Below are positions 1 to 12,287 of a stretch of 64,000 nucleotides of DNA, piece by piece; within the stretch, counting starts at the first letter, position 1; each line of letters starts with the position of its first letter. The position numbers were made by a program, and so were the translations under genes. Under the pieces are notes generated by a model. That model saw only the letters and a program-made list of their open reading frames with translations. It was not told the DNA's origin and did no database searches. The DNA comes from Lineus longissimus (Eukaryota > Nemertea > Pilidiophora > Heteronemertea > Lineidae): the NCBI RefSeq assembly GCF_910592395.1, contig NC_088316.1:5148001-5212000 (forward strand), written 5' to 3'.

Positions 1-1881
1 TTTCGTCGGCCTGAAATAAGACATTACTATTTTGTGAATAACAGCTGGTTGCGATTCCTTACCATCAACATATAGCATCACGAATGTTTGCGAAATACAC
101 CGATACCCACTACGGATGTAGTGGAAAGGCAAAGCCTTTGCATCCACCTCAGGCAAAAGCTATACAGAGACGGTCGTGTTATCGGTTTGTAACTTTTTTT
201 AGTAAATAACTGCATCCGCAAATCTCCATGCAGTATTTATTTATTTCAATTAAAAGACGGCTATGGTGGTTTCATACCTCCGGCTCCGTGAATGTTATGG
301 AAGAGGCCGCCTGCAATGAACAAATAAAACAAACGCCTATAGTGATTACACACTACAAATAATGATCAAAATCAATAGCAACAGACAATATTCAGCTACT
401 GGTTGTTCACGGACTTTCGTATATTTTTCAAACAGAAAGCTTCAAAGGTTTAACACAGTATAAATACTCCATATACAAATTTTGTTGCTTTTGAGTGATC
501 AAAGACGCATGGAATGATCGAAACCCTGGTGTAAACAAGATATTGAAATCGCTGCGACCTGCCACATGCGACAAAAATCTCGCATTTTATGCTAAAAAAT
601 CGACATTCTGTAGCTACTCCCCTCGGCCTGTCATGTATCTATGGACACCATTCGTTGAGTGATGTGAGGTCAGTTTCATGTAAAATCCGTTTTTGGCGAT
701 ATTGTTTGTGCCCCAGCAAAATCATATTTGTAAACATTACTTTGAAATTCTACCAACTTTTAATAATTAATTTATGCATATCGACTTCCAACAATTTTGT
801 TGAGTCATTTATATTAACTAAAGTATTACCTCTTCTTCCACCTCTATAATTTCGTCGGCCTGAAATAAGACATTACTATTTTATGAGTAACAGCTGGTTG
901 CGATTGCTTACCATCAACATATAGCATCACGAATGTTTGCGATATATACCGATAGCCAGTACGGGTGCAGTGTAGAGGCAAAGTCTTTGCATCCACCTCA
1001 GGCAAAAGCTATACAGAGACGGTCGTGTTATCGGTTTGTAACTTTTTTTAGTAAATAACTGCATCCGCAAATCTACATGCAGTATTTATTTATTTCAATT
1101 AAAAAACGGCTATGGTGGTTTCATACCTCCGGCTCCGTGAATGTTATGGAAGAGGCCACCTGCAATGAACAAATAAAACAAACGCCTATAGTGATTACAC
1201 ACTACAAATAATGATCAAAATCAATAGCAACAGACAATATTCAGCTTCTGGTTGTTCACGGACTTTCGTATATTTTTCAAACAGAGAGCTTCAAAGGTTT
1301 AACGCAGTAAAAATACTCCATGAACAAGTTTTGTTGCTTTTGAGTGATCAAAGACGCATGGAATGACCCAAACCCTGGTGTAAACAAGAGATTGAAATCG
1401 CTGCGACCTGCCACATGCGACAAAAATCTCGCATTTTATGCTACAAAATCGACATACTGTAGCTACTCCCCTGTAATGTATCTATGAACACCATTGAGTG
1501 ATGTGAGGTCAGTTTCATGTAAAATCCGTTGTTTGGTGATATTGTTTGTGCCCCAGGAAAATCATATTTGTAAACATTACTTTAAAAATTCTACCAACTT
1601 TTAATCAATAATTTATGCATATCAACTTCCAACAATTTTGTCGAGTCATTTATATTAACTAAAGTATTACCTCTTCTTCCACCTCTATAATTTCGTCGGC
1701 CTGAAATAAGACATTACTATTTTATGAGTAACAGCTGGTTGCGATTGCTTACCATCAACATATAGCATCACGAATGTTTGCGATATATACCGATAGCCAG
1801 TACGGGTGCAGTGTAGAGGCAAAGTCTTTGCATTCGCCTCAGGCAGAAGCTATACGGAGACAGTTGTGTTTTCGGTTTGTT
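1..1881 (-). repeat. Tandem ~845-bp units, each carrying one 30-nt micro-exon
   Basis: Unit starts (plus-strand TTTCGTCGGCCTGAAATAAG) are at 1, 850 and 1691, so periods are 849 and 841 bp. The third unit is recognisable for about 190 bp and then diverges near 1881. Every unit begins with the same micro-exon plus acceptor and ends with the donor of the next copy. Units are highly similar by eye, with small indels. The array continues off the left edge, so total exon number is unknown. Confidence 0.88.
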
Positions 1882-3313
1882 CGGAATTATGAAGTTATAA
1901 ACCAGCAACATGTATCTGCAAAATGCAGTCTTCTTCTCTCAAAGACATTCAAATCTGGTCCTAATTTTATCATATCGCAAAATCGCACCTTTCATCCCAA
2001 TTTGCTTTTGCTATACATGTTGTTAATGAATATAATTTCTTGCTCAAGTTGTCAAATTTCACTTAAATATATTGAGAAGATTTAAAAACCTGCAGCTATG
2101 TCGATTTCGTTTTCAATCACGGTTATGGTTTTAACGATACCAAGACCGACTTATTAACCAATCAATGTAGCAAGTGATTTTAGCCATTGGACTATTCTTA
2201 TTGACGACTACTTATTAACAAGAAAGCGTCCTCGAGCCACGAAAAGTCTATGTCTATATCATATACGGCTAATACCTCCTCTTCCTCCTAGGTGCGCGCC
2301 CGCTCCAAAGCGTCCAAATCGACCAAAGTTGAGGCCAGCACCAGCTTTCAAACTTCCACGGCCCCCGAGACCGATACGCCCTCCAATTCCTGCGCCATTT
2401 TTAAAGCCTGCTCGCCCTCCGAGGCCAACACGTCCTCTTCCTCCTAGGTGCGCGCCCGCTCCAAAGCGTCCAAAACGACCAAAGTTGAGGCCAGCACCAG
2501 CTTTCAAACTTCCACGGCCCCCGAGACCGATACGCCCTCCAATTCCTGCGCCATTTTTAAAGCCTGCTCGCCCTCCGAGGCCAACACGTCCTCTTCCTCC
2601 TAGGTGCGCGCCCGCTCCAAAGCGTCCAAAACGACCAAAGTTGAGGCCAGCACCAGCTTTCAAACTTCCACGGCCCCCGAGACCGATACGCCCTCCAATT
2701 CCTGCTCCATTTTTAAAGCCTGCTCGCCCTCCGAGGCCAACACGTCCTCTTCCTCCTAGTTGCGCGCCCGCTCCAATGCGTCCAAATGGACCAAGGTCGA
2801 GGCCAGCACCAGCTTTCAAACCTCCACGGCCCCCGAGACCGATACGCCCTCCAATTCCGGCGCCATTTTTTAAGCCTGCTCGCCCTCCGAGGCCAACACG
2901 TCCTCTTCCTCCTAGTTGCGCGCCCGCTCCAATGCGTCCAAATGGACCAAGGTCGAGGCCAGCACCAGTTATCAAACCTCCACGGCCCCCGAGACCGATA
3001 CGCCCTCCAATTCCTATGCCATGTCCTAAATCTACACGCCCTCCGATTCCAAATCCATGGCGTCCTTCGTGACCATTGCCTCGTAATACTGAAATAAATA
3101 GACAAATTCATTAGATCATTGATTCAAAATTAATTGAAAGAAATCGGCCAAGTAATCTTTGCACAGCGTCCCAAAAAGACAGTGACATTCTCTAACGCAG
3201 ATTTGCTATTGCGGATATGCAACAGTATACTCACGGCCGAATAGGATGCCTTCAATGCCTCCAATGTTTAGACATACGGCGGCAACTAAAAGCGATACTG
3301 CTATTTTCCCCAT
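1..3313 (-). CDS. Secreted Gly/Arg-rich repeat protein with tandem micro-exons (3' end outside window)
   Basis: Exons on the minus strand: 3313-3235, 3088-2276, 1700-1671, 859-830 and 10-1 (cut by the window edge). Exon 1 starts MGKIAVSLLVAAVCLNIGG, a clear signal peptide, and ends at donor GTGAGT in phase 1. Exon 2 (813 nt) follows acceptor TATTTCAG in frame and encodes a basic, Cys-free, Gly-rich chain with an exact 156-nt (52-residue) repeat: four full copies and one partial, built from GGRG, GAGIGGRIG and LKAGAGL-type motifs. It ends in GGAAGAGGAG before donor GTATTA, again phase 1. Each 30-nt micro-exon has acceptor TTATTTCAG and donor GTAATA, is symmetric (phase 1-1) and adds GRRNYRGGRR. 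A possible 5'UTR acceptor (CTTTGCAG) lies 10 nt before the ATG. No family recognised. A secreted structural or matrix role is inference from composition only. Confidence 0.7.
2276..2975 (-). repeat. 156-bp coding tandem repeat (52 aa) in the Gly/Arg-rich gene
   Basis: The segment GTGCGCGCCCGCTCC (plus strand) recurs at about 2291, 2447, 2603, 2759 and 2915, exactly 156 bp apart each time. Two variants exist: the two N-terminal units carry GPFGRIGAGAQ, and the three C-terminal ones carry GRFGRFGAGAH. The variants are grouped rather than alternating, which fits local unit duplication. The opposite strand and a second minus frame are also open here because of codon bias; those frames are not genes. 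Confidence 0.9.
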
Positions 3314-3377
3314 GTTGTATTTCTGCAAAGAAAAAGCGCTTCTCAGTTTAAGTATTATTGTTGGCATTCCGGCTAAA

Positions 3378-3624
3378 GAAATTGATACCGAACTGGAGGT
3401 GTTTGTTGTTTCGCCAGAACCGCGAGGGTGGAGCTAAAATGAAGACCAAAACGGTGGCTTAGCCGAGGTTCTGGCAAACATTTTAGCTCCACCCAAGCAG
3501 TTATGGTGAGACAATGAATACTGACAGTGAAGTATCAATTTCTATTCTAAAACATCTTCTCAAATTAGATAACGAAAGATGTGGTTTTAAATGCTTTTTG
3601 ACTGCTTCCATATTTTGCACCAAC
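3378..3624. repeat. MITE-like inverted repeat, copy 1
   Basis: The core 3378-3542 has inverted ends (GAAATTGATAC at left; GTATCAATTTC at right) and an internal hairpin around GAGGGTGGAGCTAAAATG and CATTTTAGCTCCACCC. The same segment plus about 80 bp more recurs at 37640-37869. It lies just upstream of the signal-peptide exon of the Gly/Arg-rich gene, so it could overlap its 5'UTR intron or promoter. Confidence 0.7.
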
Positions 3625-5143
3625 ACCGTGTAGGTGATATGGCTTCCCGAATCGAGTCGAGCTCCTAATAAAGGCGGTGATTCAAATTTTACTGTACGAG
3701 GGGTATATGTCAGTAAAGCAGTGAAGCAGACGGTATTCAAAGTGGTTCTTATCGACAACAAGTCAACCTTGAATATTTTACAAGGAATGCGTAATGTCCA
3801 AAACAGGTAATGTACGCGTTACAGTCAGAAGACATTGAATATTGAATTAATACACGAATTACACACCATATCGCGTTTGAACCATTTTTGCCTACTACTT
3901 TGGCATTAGACGACTAGGCTTTCTTGAAACGTGGATGTACGTACGTCGTACCGCTTCTGAAAGTGTCGAGATCCGTATCGTAGTTCCATTTGATTAGGAG
4001 AATAACAATTTAATGATATTTATACATTATCGCAGTCAACTTTCTTACTGTACGAGGGGTAAAAAATGTATGTCCTCACATGTCAGTCCATGATTTCGAC
4101 AAATTGCAAGCTATTAGCTGCATGCAGGCGATTTTATTGATAACAACATAGTTTATATATTCATTTAAGTGATAGGCGGCTTTTTATTGCAGTATGTTAA
4201 TATTTTGTTCTTCCTCTGGTTCATCAGTAAACTATTTTTTTAAACGTCTTTGATGTTTTCCAATTTAGTTTCAGCTCTTGGATGGAAGAAAACCGCGTTA
4301 TTCGTTATTTCTAGTGCGCATCAATCCTTGCGCGAAAGACCTTTTAATACCGCCACGTGAGTGCACGCCGAGATCCGAGATCCGAGTTCACATCATCCCG
4401 CTATTAAGACGCGATATCTGCAACAAGACATCACAGGGTAGATCCTAACTGCAGGAAACGTCTCACTAGTGCATCGTTCCACGTGGAAAGGGTCGATGCA
4501 TGAAGGTCAACATCGGAAAAGCGCGATAATTCAGTCAGATTTTGAATTTTTCCTTCTTTTGTGCAATTTGTTGATGGAAACTACTAATGTAGAATAGGAG
4601 GTGACTGGGAAGCCGACAGCTTGGTAATATTGCCATTTATAATACCAATAGTCCTCATTTTGGTTTAATTGTTGCTTTAAAATTCTACACATACAACTAT
4701 CATTATAGGGACCTACTACATGTGTTTTAGCTTTATGCATGGACCTGTGTTCAAAATAATCCTTGGGTAATGGCTTCAGATATATCCGAATAGTTTAGTG
4801 AATTTCTTTTGGGAAAAAAGTGTACATCCAGACAGCAGTTTATTGATAGATGTGTTTTGCATTATAACCAATCAGAAATTTTCTGAAATTCTGGATTTTC
4901 CGTGAAGTCAGATTTTACGCGAAATCTAAGTCGTGTATATAGGTGGTGATGGCCTAGACCAGGCAGAAAAACATACCAAATGAACGAGCCAGAACTTTGA
5001 CCTATATTGTTCGAGGAGCGCGATTTACGTATGATAGAAAGACACATTAAAAAGCGAATGTTGGTATCACTACGACTTGGGATTATGAAGGAACCTCATT
5101 TATCATTGAAATTGTCCAGACTCATTATTTCATGGCGTATCAA
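3625..5143. other. No gene seen; contains one interspersed repeat copy
   Basis: 4164-4664 is an internally deleted copy of the ~570-bp interspersed family also found at 6071-6624, 13265-13826, 25298-25853, 34586-35862 and 39723-39924. Its consensus ends are TTTAAAGGAATGGACGGCTTTTTATTGCAGTATG-like (left) and GGTAATATTGCCCTTATA-like followed by CCAATGGTCCTTTAA (right). Short open frames here show no protein-like features. Confidence 0.6.
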
Positions 5144-5145
5144 TA

Positions 5146-5319
5146 CAGTAGAACCTCCCTTAGCAGACACCTCTCTATTAAGGACACACTCTATACTAAG
5201 ATCACTAGTTTTGGTCCCAAATAGGGCGTTTCCATTCAATTTGACCTCTGTAATCAGGACACTTCTCTATTAGGTCACTTGCCAGTCCCGAGGGTGTTCT
5301 TAATAGATAGGTTCTACTG
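5146..5319. mobile_element. TA-flanked MITE (TACAGTAGAACCTC family), copy 1
   Basis: The ends read TACAGTAGAACCTC and GAGGTTCTACTGTA-like (here TAGGTTCTACTGTA), with TA on both sides as the target site. Internal text alternates CTCTCTATTAAGGACAC and TAATCAGGACAC. Other copies are at 38503-38677 and, truncated, 54315-54418. TA targets and CAGT-type ends fit a Tc1/mariner/pogo-mobilised non-autonomous element (family knowledge). Confidence 0.8.
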
Positions 5320-7013
5320 TATATGTAATAAGTATGAATATTTTAAGTTTAAGACACCCAGGTCTCTTCATTGATAGCCCCGGCCAGTAAGTGTATTGGA
5401 GTCGACACCATGATGGCTGAAAAATATGTGTTCAGCCATGCGAGCTGTCTCTTACAGGTGCTATCTTTGATTCAAGCTAATGTTTTTAGTACCGGTATAG
5501 AATAAGAAAACCGTCTGAGTCGCCGGTCCGAGTCACCGGATCAGCGCGAGATGATTTTCTACCGGCTGAAAGCTCGAGATTGCAGGTCAAAAGCTCGGCA
5601 AGAAATCCCGTTCGCTCCTCCTTATGGGAATCTGAGAAAACTCCTCTTTTTCAGCAAGTCCCATTAGGAATGAAAACAAAATTTTGAAAGTAGCGAGAAG
5701 TTTAGAAAGTTTGTCCGCCAGTCGAATAAAATAAATGGCCATGGATAGATGAATAAATCTTGTACTCCTTTAAAAGTGTGCCTAAAGTCATGCTGTATTA
5801 TAGTGTTCGGCTCGGATCTATACGTATCCTCGATTTCCTCAGCGCTGATTCACACCATCTTACGAGTTGCCGTATCGAAGGCTTTGAATCAGGGTCTACT
5901 TGCGTTTTTGCTCAATGGCGACACCTGTTCGGATATGATGAAGGCCTCTCGGGATCGGATCAAGCCTTGACCTGGTCGATCTCTGGGCCTACTTCTGAGG
6001 TCATCAGGGGGCGCTTATTTATTCAAGCAGAACGATTTGGCTCCAAGTAACCTTGACTATGACTGGATAATTAAAGGACCATTGGCATTATCAATGACAA
6101 TATTACCAAGTCACCTCCTATTTTACATCAGTAGTTTCCATCAACAAATTGCACAAAAAAAGGAAAAATTCAAAATCTGACTGAACTATCACGCTTTTCC
6201 GATGTTGACCCCGATTTGACCCGAGTTAGCTCTCCAAGCGTCGATCCTTTCCATGTAGAACGATGTAATAAAGTAAAGCGTTTCCTGGAACCATGGATGC
6301 TAATATTGATTTTTCCGACGCCACGGTGATGGCGCTTGATAAACCCGTCTATCGCGACGGTAATGGAAATGACGGCGTCTATGGTCATAATAGCTGGGTG
6401 ACGTGCACTCGGATCTTGGCCTGCACTCACGTGGCGGGAAACTGGTCTTTCGCGCCAGGACTTGTGCGTACTAAAAATAACGAAGAATGCGTTTTTCTAC
6501 TATCTAAGAGCTGATTGAAACAAATTTGGAAAAGCATCAAACACGTTTAGGAAAACTTCTAAAAAATTACTAATGAGGCAGAAGAAGATCAAAATATACT
6601 GCAATAAAAAGCCGACCATTCCTTCGTCACCATCTCAATAAGTGTATGCAGATAATGCGATAATGCAATAATATAAAAAGTAAAGGACTTAGTGCCCCCC
6701 CCCCCCCCTTTAGGTCGAACCCCCCTACAATAGCATAACGTTTTTACCCAGTAAAATGGAGGGGAACCCCACCCCCACCCCCTTGTTGGAATCATCCATA
6801 GTTCCTTCCGACACTTTTTTGTTTTGGTAATACATTGTCCTTAGTGAGTGTAAGCCACTTTTATATATAATTCGGGGGACACCCCCCCCCCCCCCGCATC
6901 CCCCTTTTTAGCCTTGCGACCACGCAGATGGTCCACCCCTCCAGTTTTTAAGAGTAGTTCATATTTGTTCCAATCATGGCAAATTGGTTCAATGATGCTA
7001 CAAGCCTATACAC
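5320..7013. other. No gene seen; inverted copy of ~570-bp repeat and homopolymer tracts
   Basis: 6071-6624 is a minus-strand copy of the ~570-bp interspersed repeat, starting TTAAAGGACCATTGG and ending near GCCGACCATTCCTTC. Poly-C runs occur near 6697-6712 and 6884-6896. The remaining sequence has only short unsupported open frames. Confidence 0.6.
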
Positions 7014-8115
7014 GCTTCCCGAAATTGGTGGCTTGCATTGGAACTAACTTTTTCCCCTTGTCCGTCATTAAAGGCATTCAAGTGTGTTGGTCAACCATGA
7101 CTATCTCCTTTGTCCCTCCACCATAGGGCTAGTTTCCCCTTATGACATCACTATTTCGGACACTCAGCGCCCCATTTCTGGAAAGGTGTATACAAGGCCT
7201 AGAGATGAAATTCACCGATCTATGGATCTCTTGTGCTTTGGTTTTAGAGGTGAATTAAGGGAGTCAAATCACTATTGCATTTCAAATCAAGCGCAGGAAG
7301 TCTACTCGGTGTTATAACAAACAGACTATAACAAAAATAAACCATTGAACTACAGGCCCTGTGATGTAATCACCTGGTATGGTAATGTACCATGATTGGT
7401 TACCATGATCATAGGCCATCATAGGATCATGTTTATTTACATAATACAAAGGAATAAAGTCCACCCATGACTAAAAATGATAAGTTTAGTTTGAATTTAC
7501 ATCATTTTAGGCATTAATTTCATGACTAGCTTGGCCCTACTGATGCCTTTAGCTAGGATAAGTCACTAATTTGTGCGTTATCCGCTAGGGTGCAGAAATT
7601 CGATCATTCATGGAGCTCTAGCCAATGTGCTCGCGCAATCGGTGTTGGACTATGATTATGATTTTGCTTGTGAAGAGACAAGACCACCATTGATTTTTTA
7701 AGGCTTTTAGCAGTTAAATTGTCCATGTTTGACCGCGACGCATCAGATGCTGCGTGGGGTTGTGAATCTGAAATTTTGATATGATATTCTGAACAGTCGG
7801 GCAAGTAAATGGTGAAAAATGAACTGGTAGTTGACCACGGAGATTTTTTGATAATCAACAAATTGGACAGACATTGATATTTCCACTCTTCAGCCAACTA
7901 GCAGAAAAATCTCAAAACACGCCCCCTATTGCCAATTTAGCAAAATTCAAAATCAACTTTTTCATCAAACAATTTCTTTCCAGATATTATCTGTAGACTA
8001 GCCACACCAAATATGTTTTCAATACCTCTCCAAATATGTACTTGAAAACATGCACGCGTCTAATTGATAGGTCTGGAATTTCCAACCTATGAATATTCAA
8101 TGGTGGTATTGTCTC
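7014..8115. repeat. Interspersed repeat blocks shared with 47474-47660 and 48713-49110
   Basis: 7017-7190 (starting CCCGAAATTGGTGGCTTGCA) matches 47474-47660, and 7684-8110 matches 48713-49110 at high identity, in the same order and orientation. This suggests two copies of one longer transposable element or a duplicated segment. The minus-strand open frame at 7604-7897 is conserved in the second copy ([18 protein letters not shown] versus [18 protein letters not shown]) but resembles no family I know. Confidence 0.65.
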
Positions 8116-9348
8116 TGAAATGCTGCTAAATAGATCAAGTTAAATCGTTAAAAACATGTTGATTGTTCAGGCTTAGAAACAAGACCAAATTAAATTCCTA
8201 GTCATTGAGGTTTGTGTTCTTTTGACATCGCCCGTTTTTGAACGTTTTATGATTGACCGAGTTTTGTCTATGTCACGTGACCTCGGAAAATAACACCTTT
8301 TTTGTAGGCCTAATTTGGTATTATACTTCGAATTATTATGCGAGTTGCACCTTCACCATCTGGTTGAAAGTGCAGCAGAAACATGTCCAGCAAATAATTA
8401 TCAGTTTATATTAAATTTTTAAAACCGGAGACACCCGCCAGCCTGAACTCAGAGTGATATAAGTGTCCCGTTCATTTTCCCTACTGTATCCAGATTTTTA
8501 GGTGAATACGTGTAGGGTAGTTTTCCTTTGGACCGGAGTGGCGATTATTATGTTTGTTCGTCGAATCGTGGCAGCTCTAGCAATTTGGTCAATTGACATG
8601 TTAAAGTAGATGCAATGATGATCCATGCAAGACGGTTAGTTTCTAAACCCATGCAAGGAAAGGCGCGTTTTCTATTGGTATAGGTACATATTTTAAAAGC
8701 TGTTCTATTGAATAGATTTTAGAAAAATCTAGGAAATTCGGGAATTAGTTTCGATATTGTGATATTTGGCTTTTTGGCCTCGATCTGCCCCTAACTCCGC
8801 TATCGGATAAACTGATACAGCAATTACCCTAAAGTGGACCTAGGATAGAATGTAATGGGGAAAGTTTCAATAATACGCTTTGATATCTTTACAGTTTTAA
8901 AGTACTGGGTCTCTATACAATCACGACTTAATCTGTTACCTGGCTCAAGGGACAGAGATTTTTCCAGAGGGGACATTTAAAACTGCTTAAACCGGACCAA
9001 AGATCTAGATAAGACTAAAAATTCGACTTACATGTACTTGTTAACGTCTGGTCTGAAGCACACGTTGGCTCTTTGTGCCTCGTGGTGCATTTGCATACCA
9101 TTATAAAGGGGCGAGGTTAATAATGTAAATTATCTGTAAAAAGTTGATTATCTGCACCTACGCAAACCTGTTCCAGCTGCTAAGAATTTAGTGCTTTTGA
9201 TGTATGGATCTTACATGCCGTTAATAATGTGTACTGGGTGTGACAAAATGACTACATCTAGGCACGTAATCGACACAAGGTTAGAATTTTTGGTCACTGT
9301 ACATGCATGTACTTTCGCTTTACCTTATTTACTGATCAACGACTGTAT
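8116..9348. other. No gene seen
   Basis: About 1.2 kb of AT-rich sequence without supported coding. 8750-9000 shares a diverged motif string (GGGTCTCTATA, then TTTTTCCAG, GGGGACA) with 22900-23045, so both are probably parts of one repeat family. Confidence 0.5.
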
Positions 9349-9579
9349 ATACTCTCAACTCGGCTGTATAAGACCAGATCATATAATTCTTGCCCGCCCA
9401 TTACATGTTAATCATACATGTAGGATTACCCAAAATCACGATTCCAACCAATGAGGTCTGACGATAATTTTATAGGCCTAACCCCCCTAACCTGAATGAA
9501 TATCCTTATGAATAAACATCATAAAGGTGGTATTGGGTGGTATTATCAATTTGGTCTTATAGAGCCGAGTTGAGAGTAT
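9349..9579. mobile_element. MITE with ATACTCTCAACTCGGCT ends, copy 1
   Basis: The left end is ATACTCTCAACTCGGCTGTA and the right end is the inverse AGAGCCGAGTTGAGAGTAT, with no coding inside. A second copy at 13893-14108 sits in one GPCR segment and is absent from the other. Confidence 0.85.
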
Positions 9580-10386
9580 CTTTCGTAATATATTCATAAC
9601 TGCCCAAAATATGCAGATAGTCGTTCGATGCCATTCATCATGTTTAATTGAAATAGGCTAAAAATTGACTGAAAAGTCGTAGAAACTTACAAATTTGAGC
9701 TCACAAACATTTTTTTTTCAAGACAATATGTTCCTATTCAAAAAAAGTGTTCTATTTTTGCTGGTTATAGTGATAAACATCTGAATGATGCCAATGTTTT
9801 CAGCAGAGCGTTCTTAATGTGGAATGATTGGCATTTTTACTGGCATGGCGATTTTCGCAAACAACAGGCACGGCAGATGTGTTTTACTATCTCCCTGTCT
9901 GACACAACACGTTGGATATTGATGAACAATTGCATATTACAATGATAAACGTATGCATATTTCAACTATAATTTTCATTTCATGAATATGGTGATTGAAA
10001 GATCGTGATGTATTAGGAATGATGATAATTAATAAATGTACAGTGAATGGAATGAACACCTGTCAACCATGTACTCTATTGTTGGTGTTGGTGCATTAAC
10101 TGTATGTCACTCGACAACATAGTCTATGATAGAAGCTATCCCTTCATGATCTTGTTCAGATGATCACTCCTATGTTAGGCCATGATCTGCATAAAGATTT
10201 TATTTCTCAGGAAAATTCTGAAGTCATGATCATTTTCATGAATAGGTTAATTTCGATTTCACTGACAAATTGATGGATCTATGCTAATGCCTCCATACTC
10301 GGTCGACTCCCAGGTATTACCTCAAATGTTGAGTTGAACTCTAGAAATCTATCAAGCCCAGCATCAGTCTACACTATACATGTATA
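9580..10386. other. No gene seen
   Basis: AT-rich intergenic DNA. No splice-consistent coding, RNA gene or repeat boundary was found. Confidence 0.5.
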
Positions 10387-11680
10387 TAAGGTAAAATGGG
10401 GTCATTGTAGCTCCTTTTTCACCAATAACTTAAGTTACGCAAGAGATTTCCTTGCAGATTCACAAAAACCGGCCTGGATCTTGTAGTGGCACCTCTTCCA
10501 ATAATAAATATTGCCTGTAATTCAGAGCATTTTATCTAAAACATTGCTTCTGAAAGACAATACAAAACTTGTGGTCAGGGGCTTCAATTACCCCATGGCT
10601 TTTGGGTAATTGTAGCCCCTGACTGAAATTTCAAATTACTTGTTTTTTATGCATAAAAACACTTTTTCACAGGTTTATGGTCTTCATTGGTAATAAATCA
10701 TTTAGTATTATTCCAATCTAAGGTTGACGACGTGATTTTGCTGGTATAAAACGGTATTTATTGAACAGATTATGTGATGTTCGATGCAATCGCTTACCAA
10801 CAATTTAAGCAATATCGTCGCAAATCAGACTGATCTTAAACTGGTGTAAAAACAGAAAGTTCTATTGATCACCTCTGTTGTACATTACACCTTGTGTCAG
10901 ACAACAGCTTGACTGACGGTCTTGTCGTGCGCCGTTAAAAACTTTAATTTCAGGGATGGGTCATGTATCAACCCAAATTATAGCTGGCATCACTTAATTA
11001 AAATGCAATGTACATGTACCATGAGAAATGCTGCTATCTAGTCAATGGTGTGGTTTTAACCAGAGACACCAATATATTTGAAAATATTTTATTTCGAAAT
11101 AATATTAGAAAAACTATAGTATAAAACATCAAATGTATCATTGTTGGCACATTAACGTTTACCATTGTATTTATTGTATCTAAATCAGATAGATTTATGA
11201 TCAACTAATATAATTCAGGTAAAAGAATAAAGAAACCTGGCATCTTCCTGATTTATGACAGGATATATTGAGCAACTTATAGGGGCTACAAATACCTCGA
11301 ATCAACGGGCTACAAATACCCCAAGGGTACCTTGATCAGAAAAGTGTATCTGAAAAATTTACCTTTAATAATGACGGACAACAAAAGCCGCTTACAACAT
11401 TTTCTACACTCTATACTGATCACCTGAACCAAGTTTCACGTATATCAATGCTCTATAAGTGTGGAAAATACAAGTCTGCAAAAATTTCTGTGTCTGATAT
11501 GTTTACCTCTTATAGCCAAAGCTCTTACATAACGTGTTGCATAATCCAAATCTATTTATGTTGTGATACTCTAGAGTCACTTCTTTCATATCAATGCTTG
11601 GGTTGGCTGAATAATTCCATGGTTACCGGAATATAAATGTAAAACATAGTCAGGGGCTACAATTACCCCGTTTTACCTTA
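10387..11680. mobile_element. 1.3-kb non-autonomous inverted-repeat element
   Basis: The left end TAAGGTAAAATGGGG followed by CATTGTAGCTCC is mirrored by the right end GGGGCTACAATTACCCCGTTTTACCTTA. The motif GGGGCTACAATTACCCC recurs inside near 10580-10620 and 11280-11330. No transposase frame. Diverged relatives of the GGTAAAGTGGTACAATTATAG type occur at 54678, 54805 and 59290-59440. Confidence 0.75.
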
Positions 11681-11865
11681 ACAACAAAAAAGTGTGAAGC
11701 TTGCAGATTTGCATTTTCGAAAAACCAGTCAGTCGTATCCTCCTCCCCTCGTACACGATACTGACCCTGGAGTAAACCCATGGTTATTTGCCATGTTACG
11801 GGGTGAGGCGGACAAATCTACTTCGCCCTATCAAAACGGCTCTTAAATCTTTAGTAGCAACTCGG

Positions 11866-12287
11866 TCAATAGAGAGGTTGAGCACCATTACGACTCCCAC
11901 TCCGACTTCAATTGAGTTTGAGGCTGACAGTCATTGAGTGAAGTCTTTAATTTAACTGAATTGTTGAACGCGTTCATATTGAAAATTTACCTGTATCTGC
12001 ACAATTATTTTTGAAATTCCAAATTGGACTCGTGCGTAAGACGGATATAATGAAGTCGTCATCATGAAGTCGAAGGCAATCAGTACGACTTGGAATACGA
12101 CTCAATTTCCTCGTTATGCACAGGTCCGATCTGGAATTTTAAAATCATGGTGCATGTACACGTAGTTTATCAACATGAAAACGTTTGTTACTTAATTTAA
12201 ATCGCAGTTGTCACTAGATGACAGCAATTCACTCTCAAAGTTGAAGTCGGAGTGGGAGTCGTAAATGATGCGCAACCTCTCTATTGA
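11866..12287. mobile_element. ~420-bp MITE with ~45-bp terminal inverted repeats
   Basis: The left TCAATAGAGAGGTTGAGCAC followed by TACGACTCCCACTCCGACTTCAA is mirrored at 12240-12287. It contains no coding and ends just before the duplicated GPCR segment begins. Confidence 0.8.

Noticed and set aside
1-1881. Tandem units as a CRISPR-like array or satellite only
   Set aside because: Unit length is ~845 bp and each unit carries an intact splice-flanked exon in phase, so gene-internal duplication explains it better.
2329-3111. Long open frames on the plus strand and in a second minus frame over the Gly/Arg repeat (Pro/Arg-rich and Trp/Arg-rich)
   Set aside because: They are by-products of the GGN-rich repeat. 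Only one minus frame connects through splice sites to a signal peptide and the micro-exons.
6697-6896. Poly-C runs as possible functional G-quadruplex sites
   Set aside because: Simple homopolymers near repeats, with nothing tying them to a gene.
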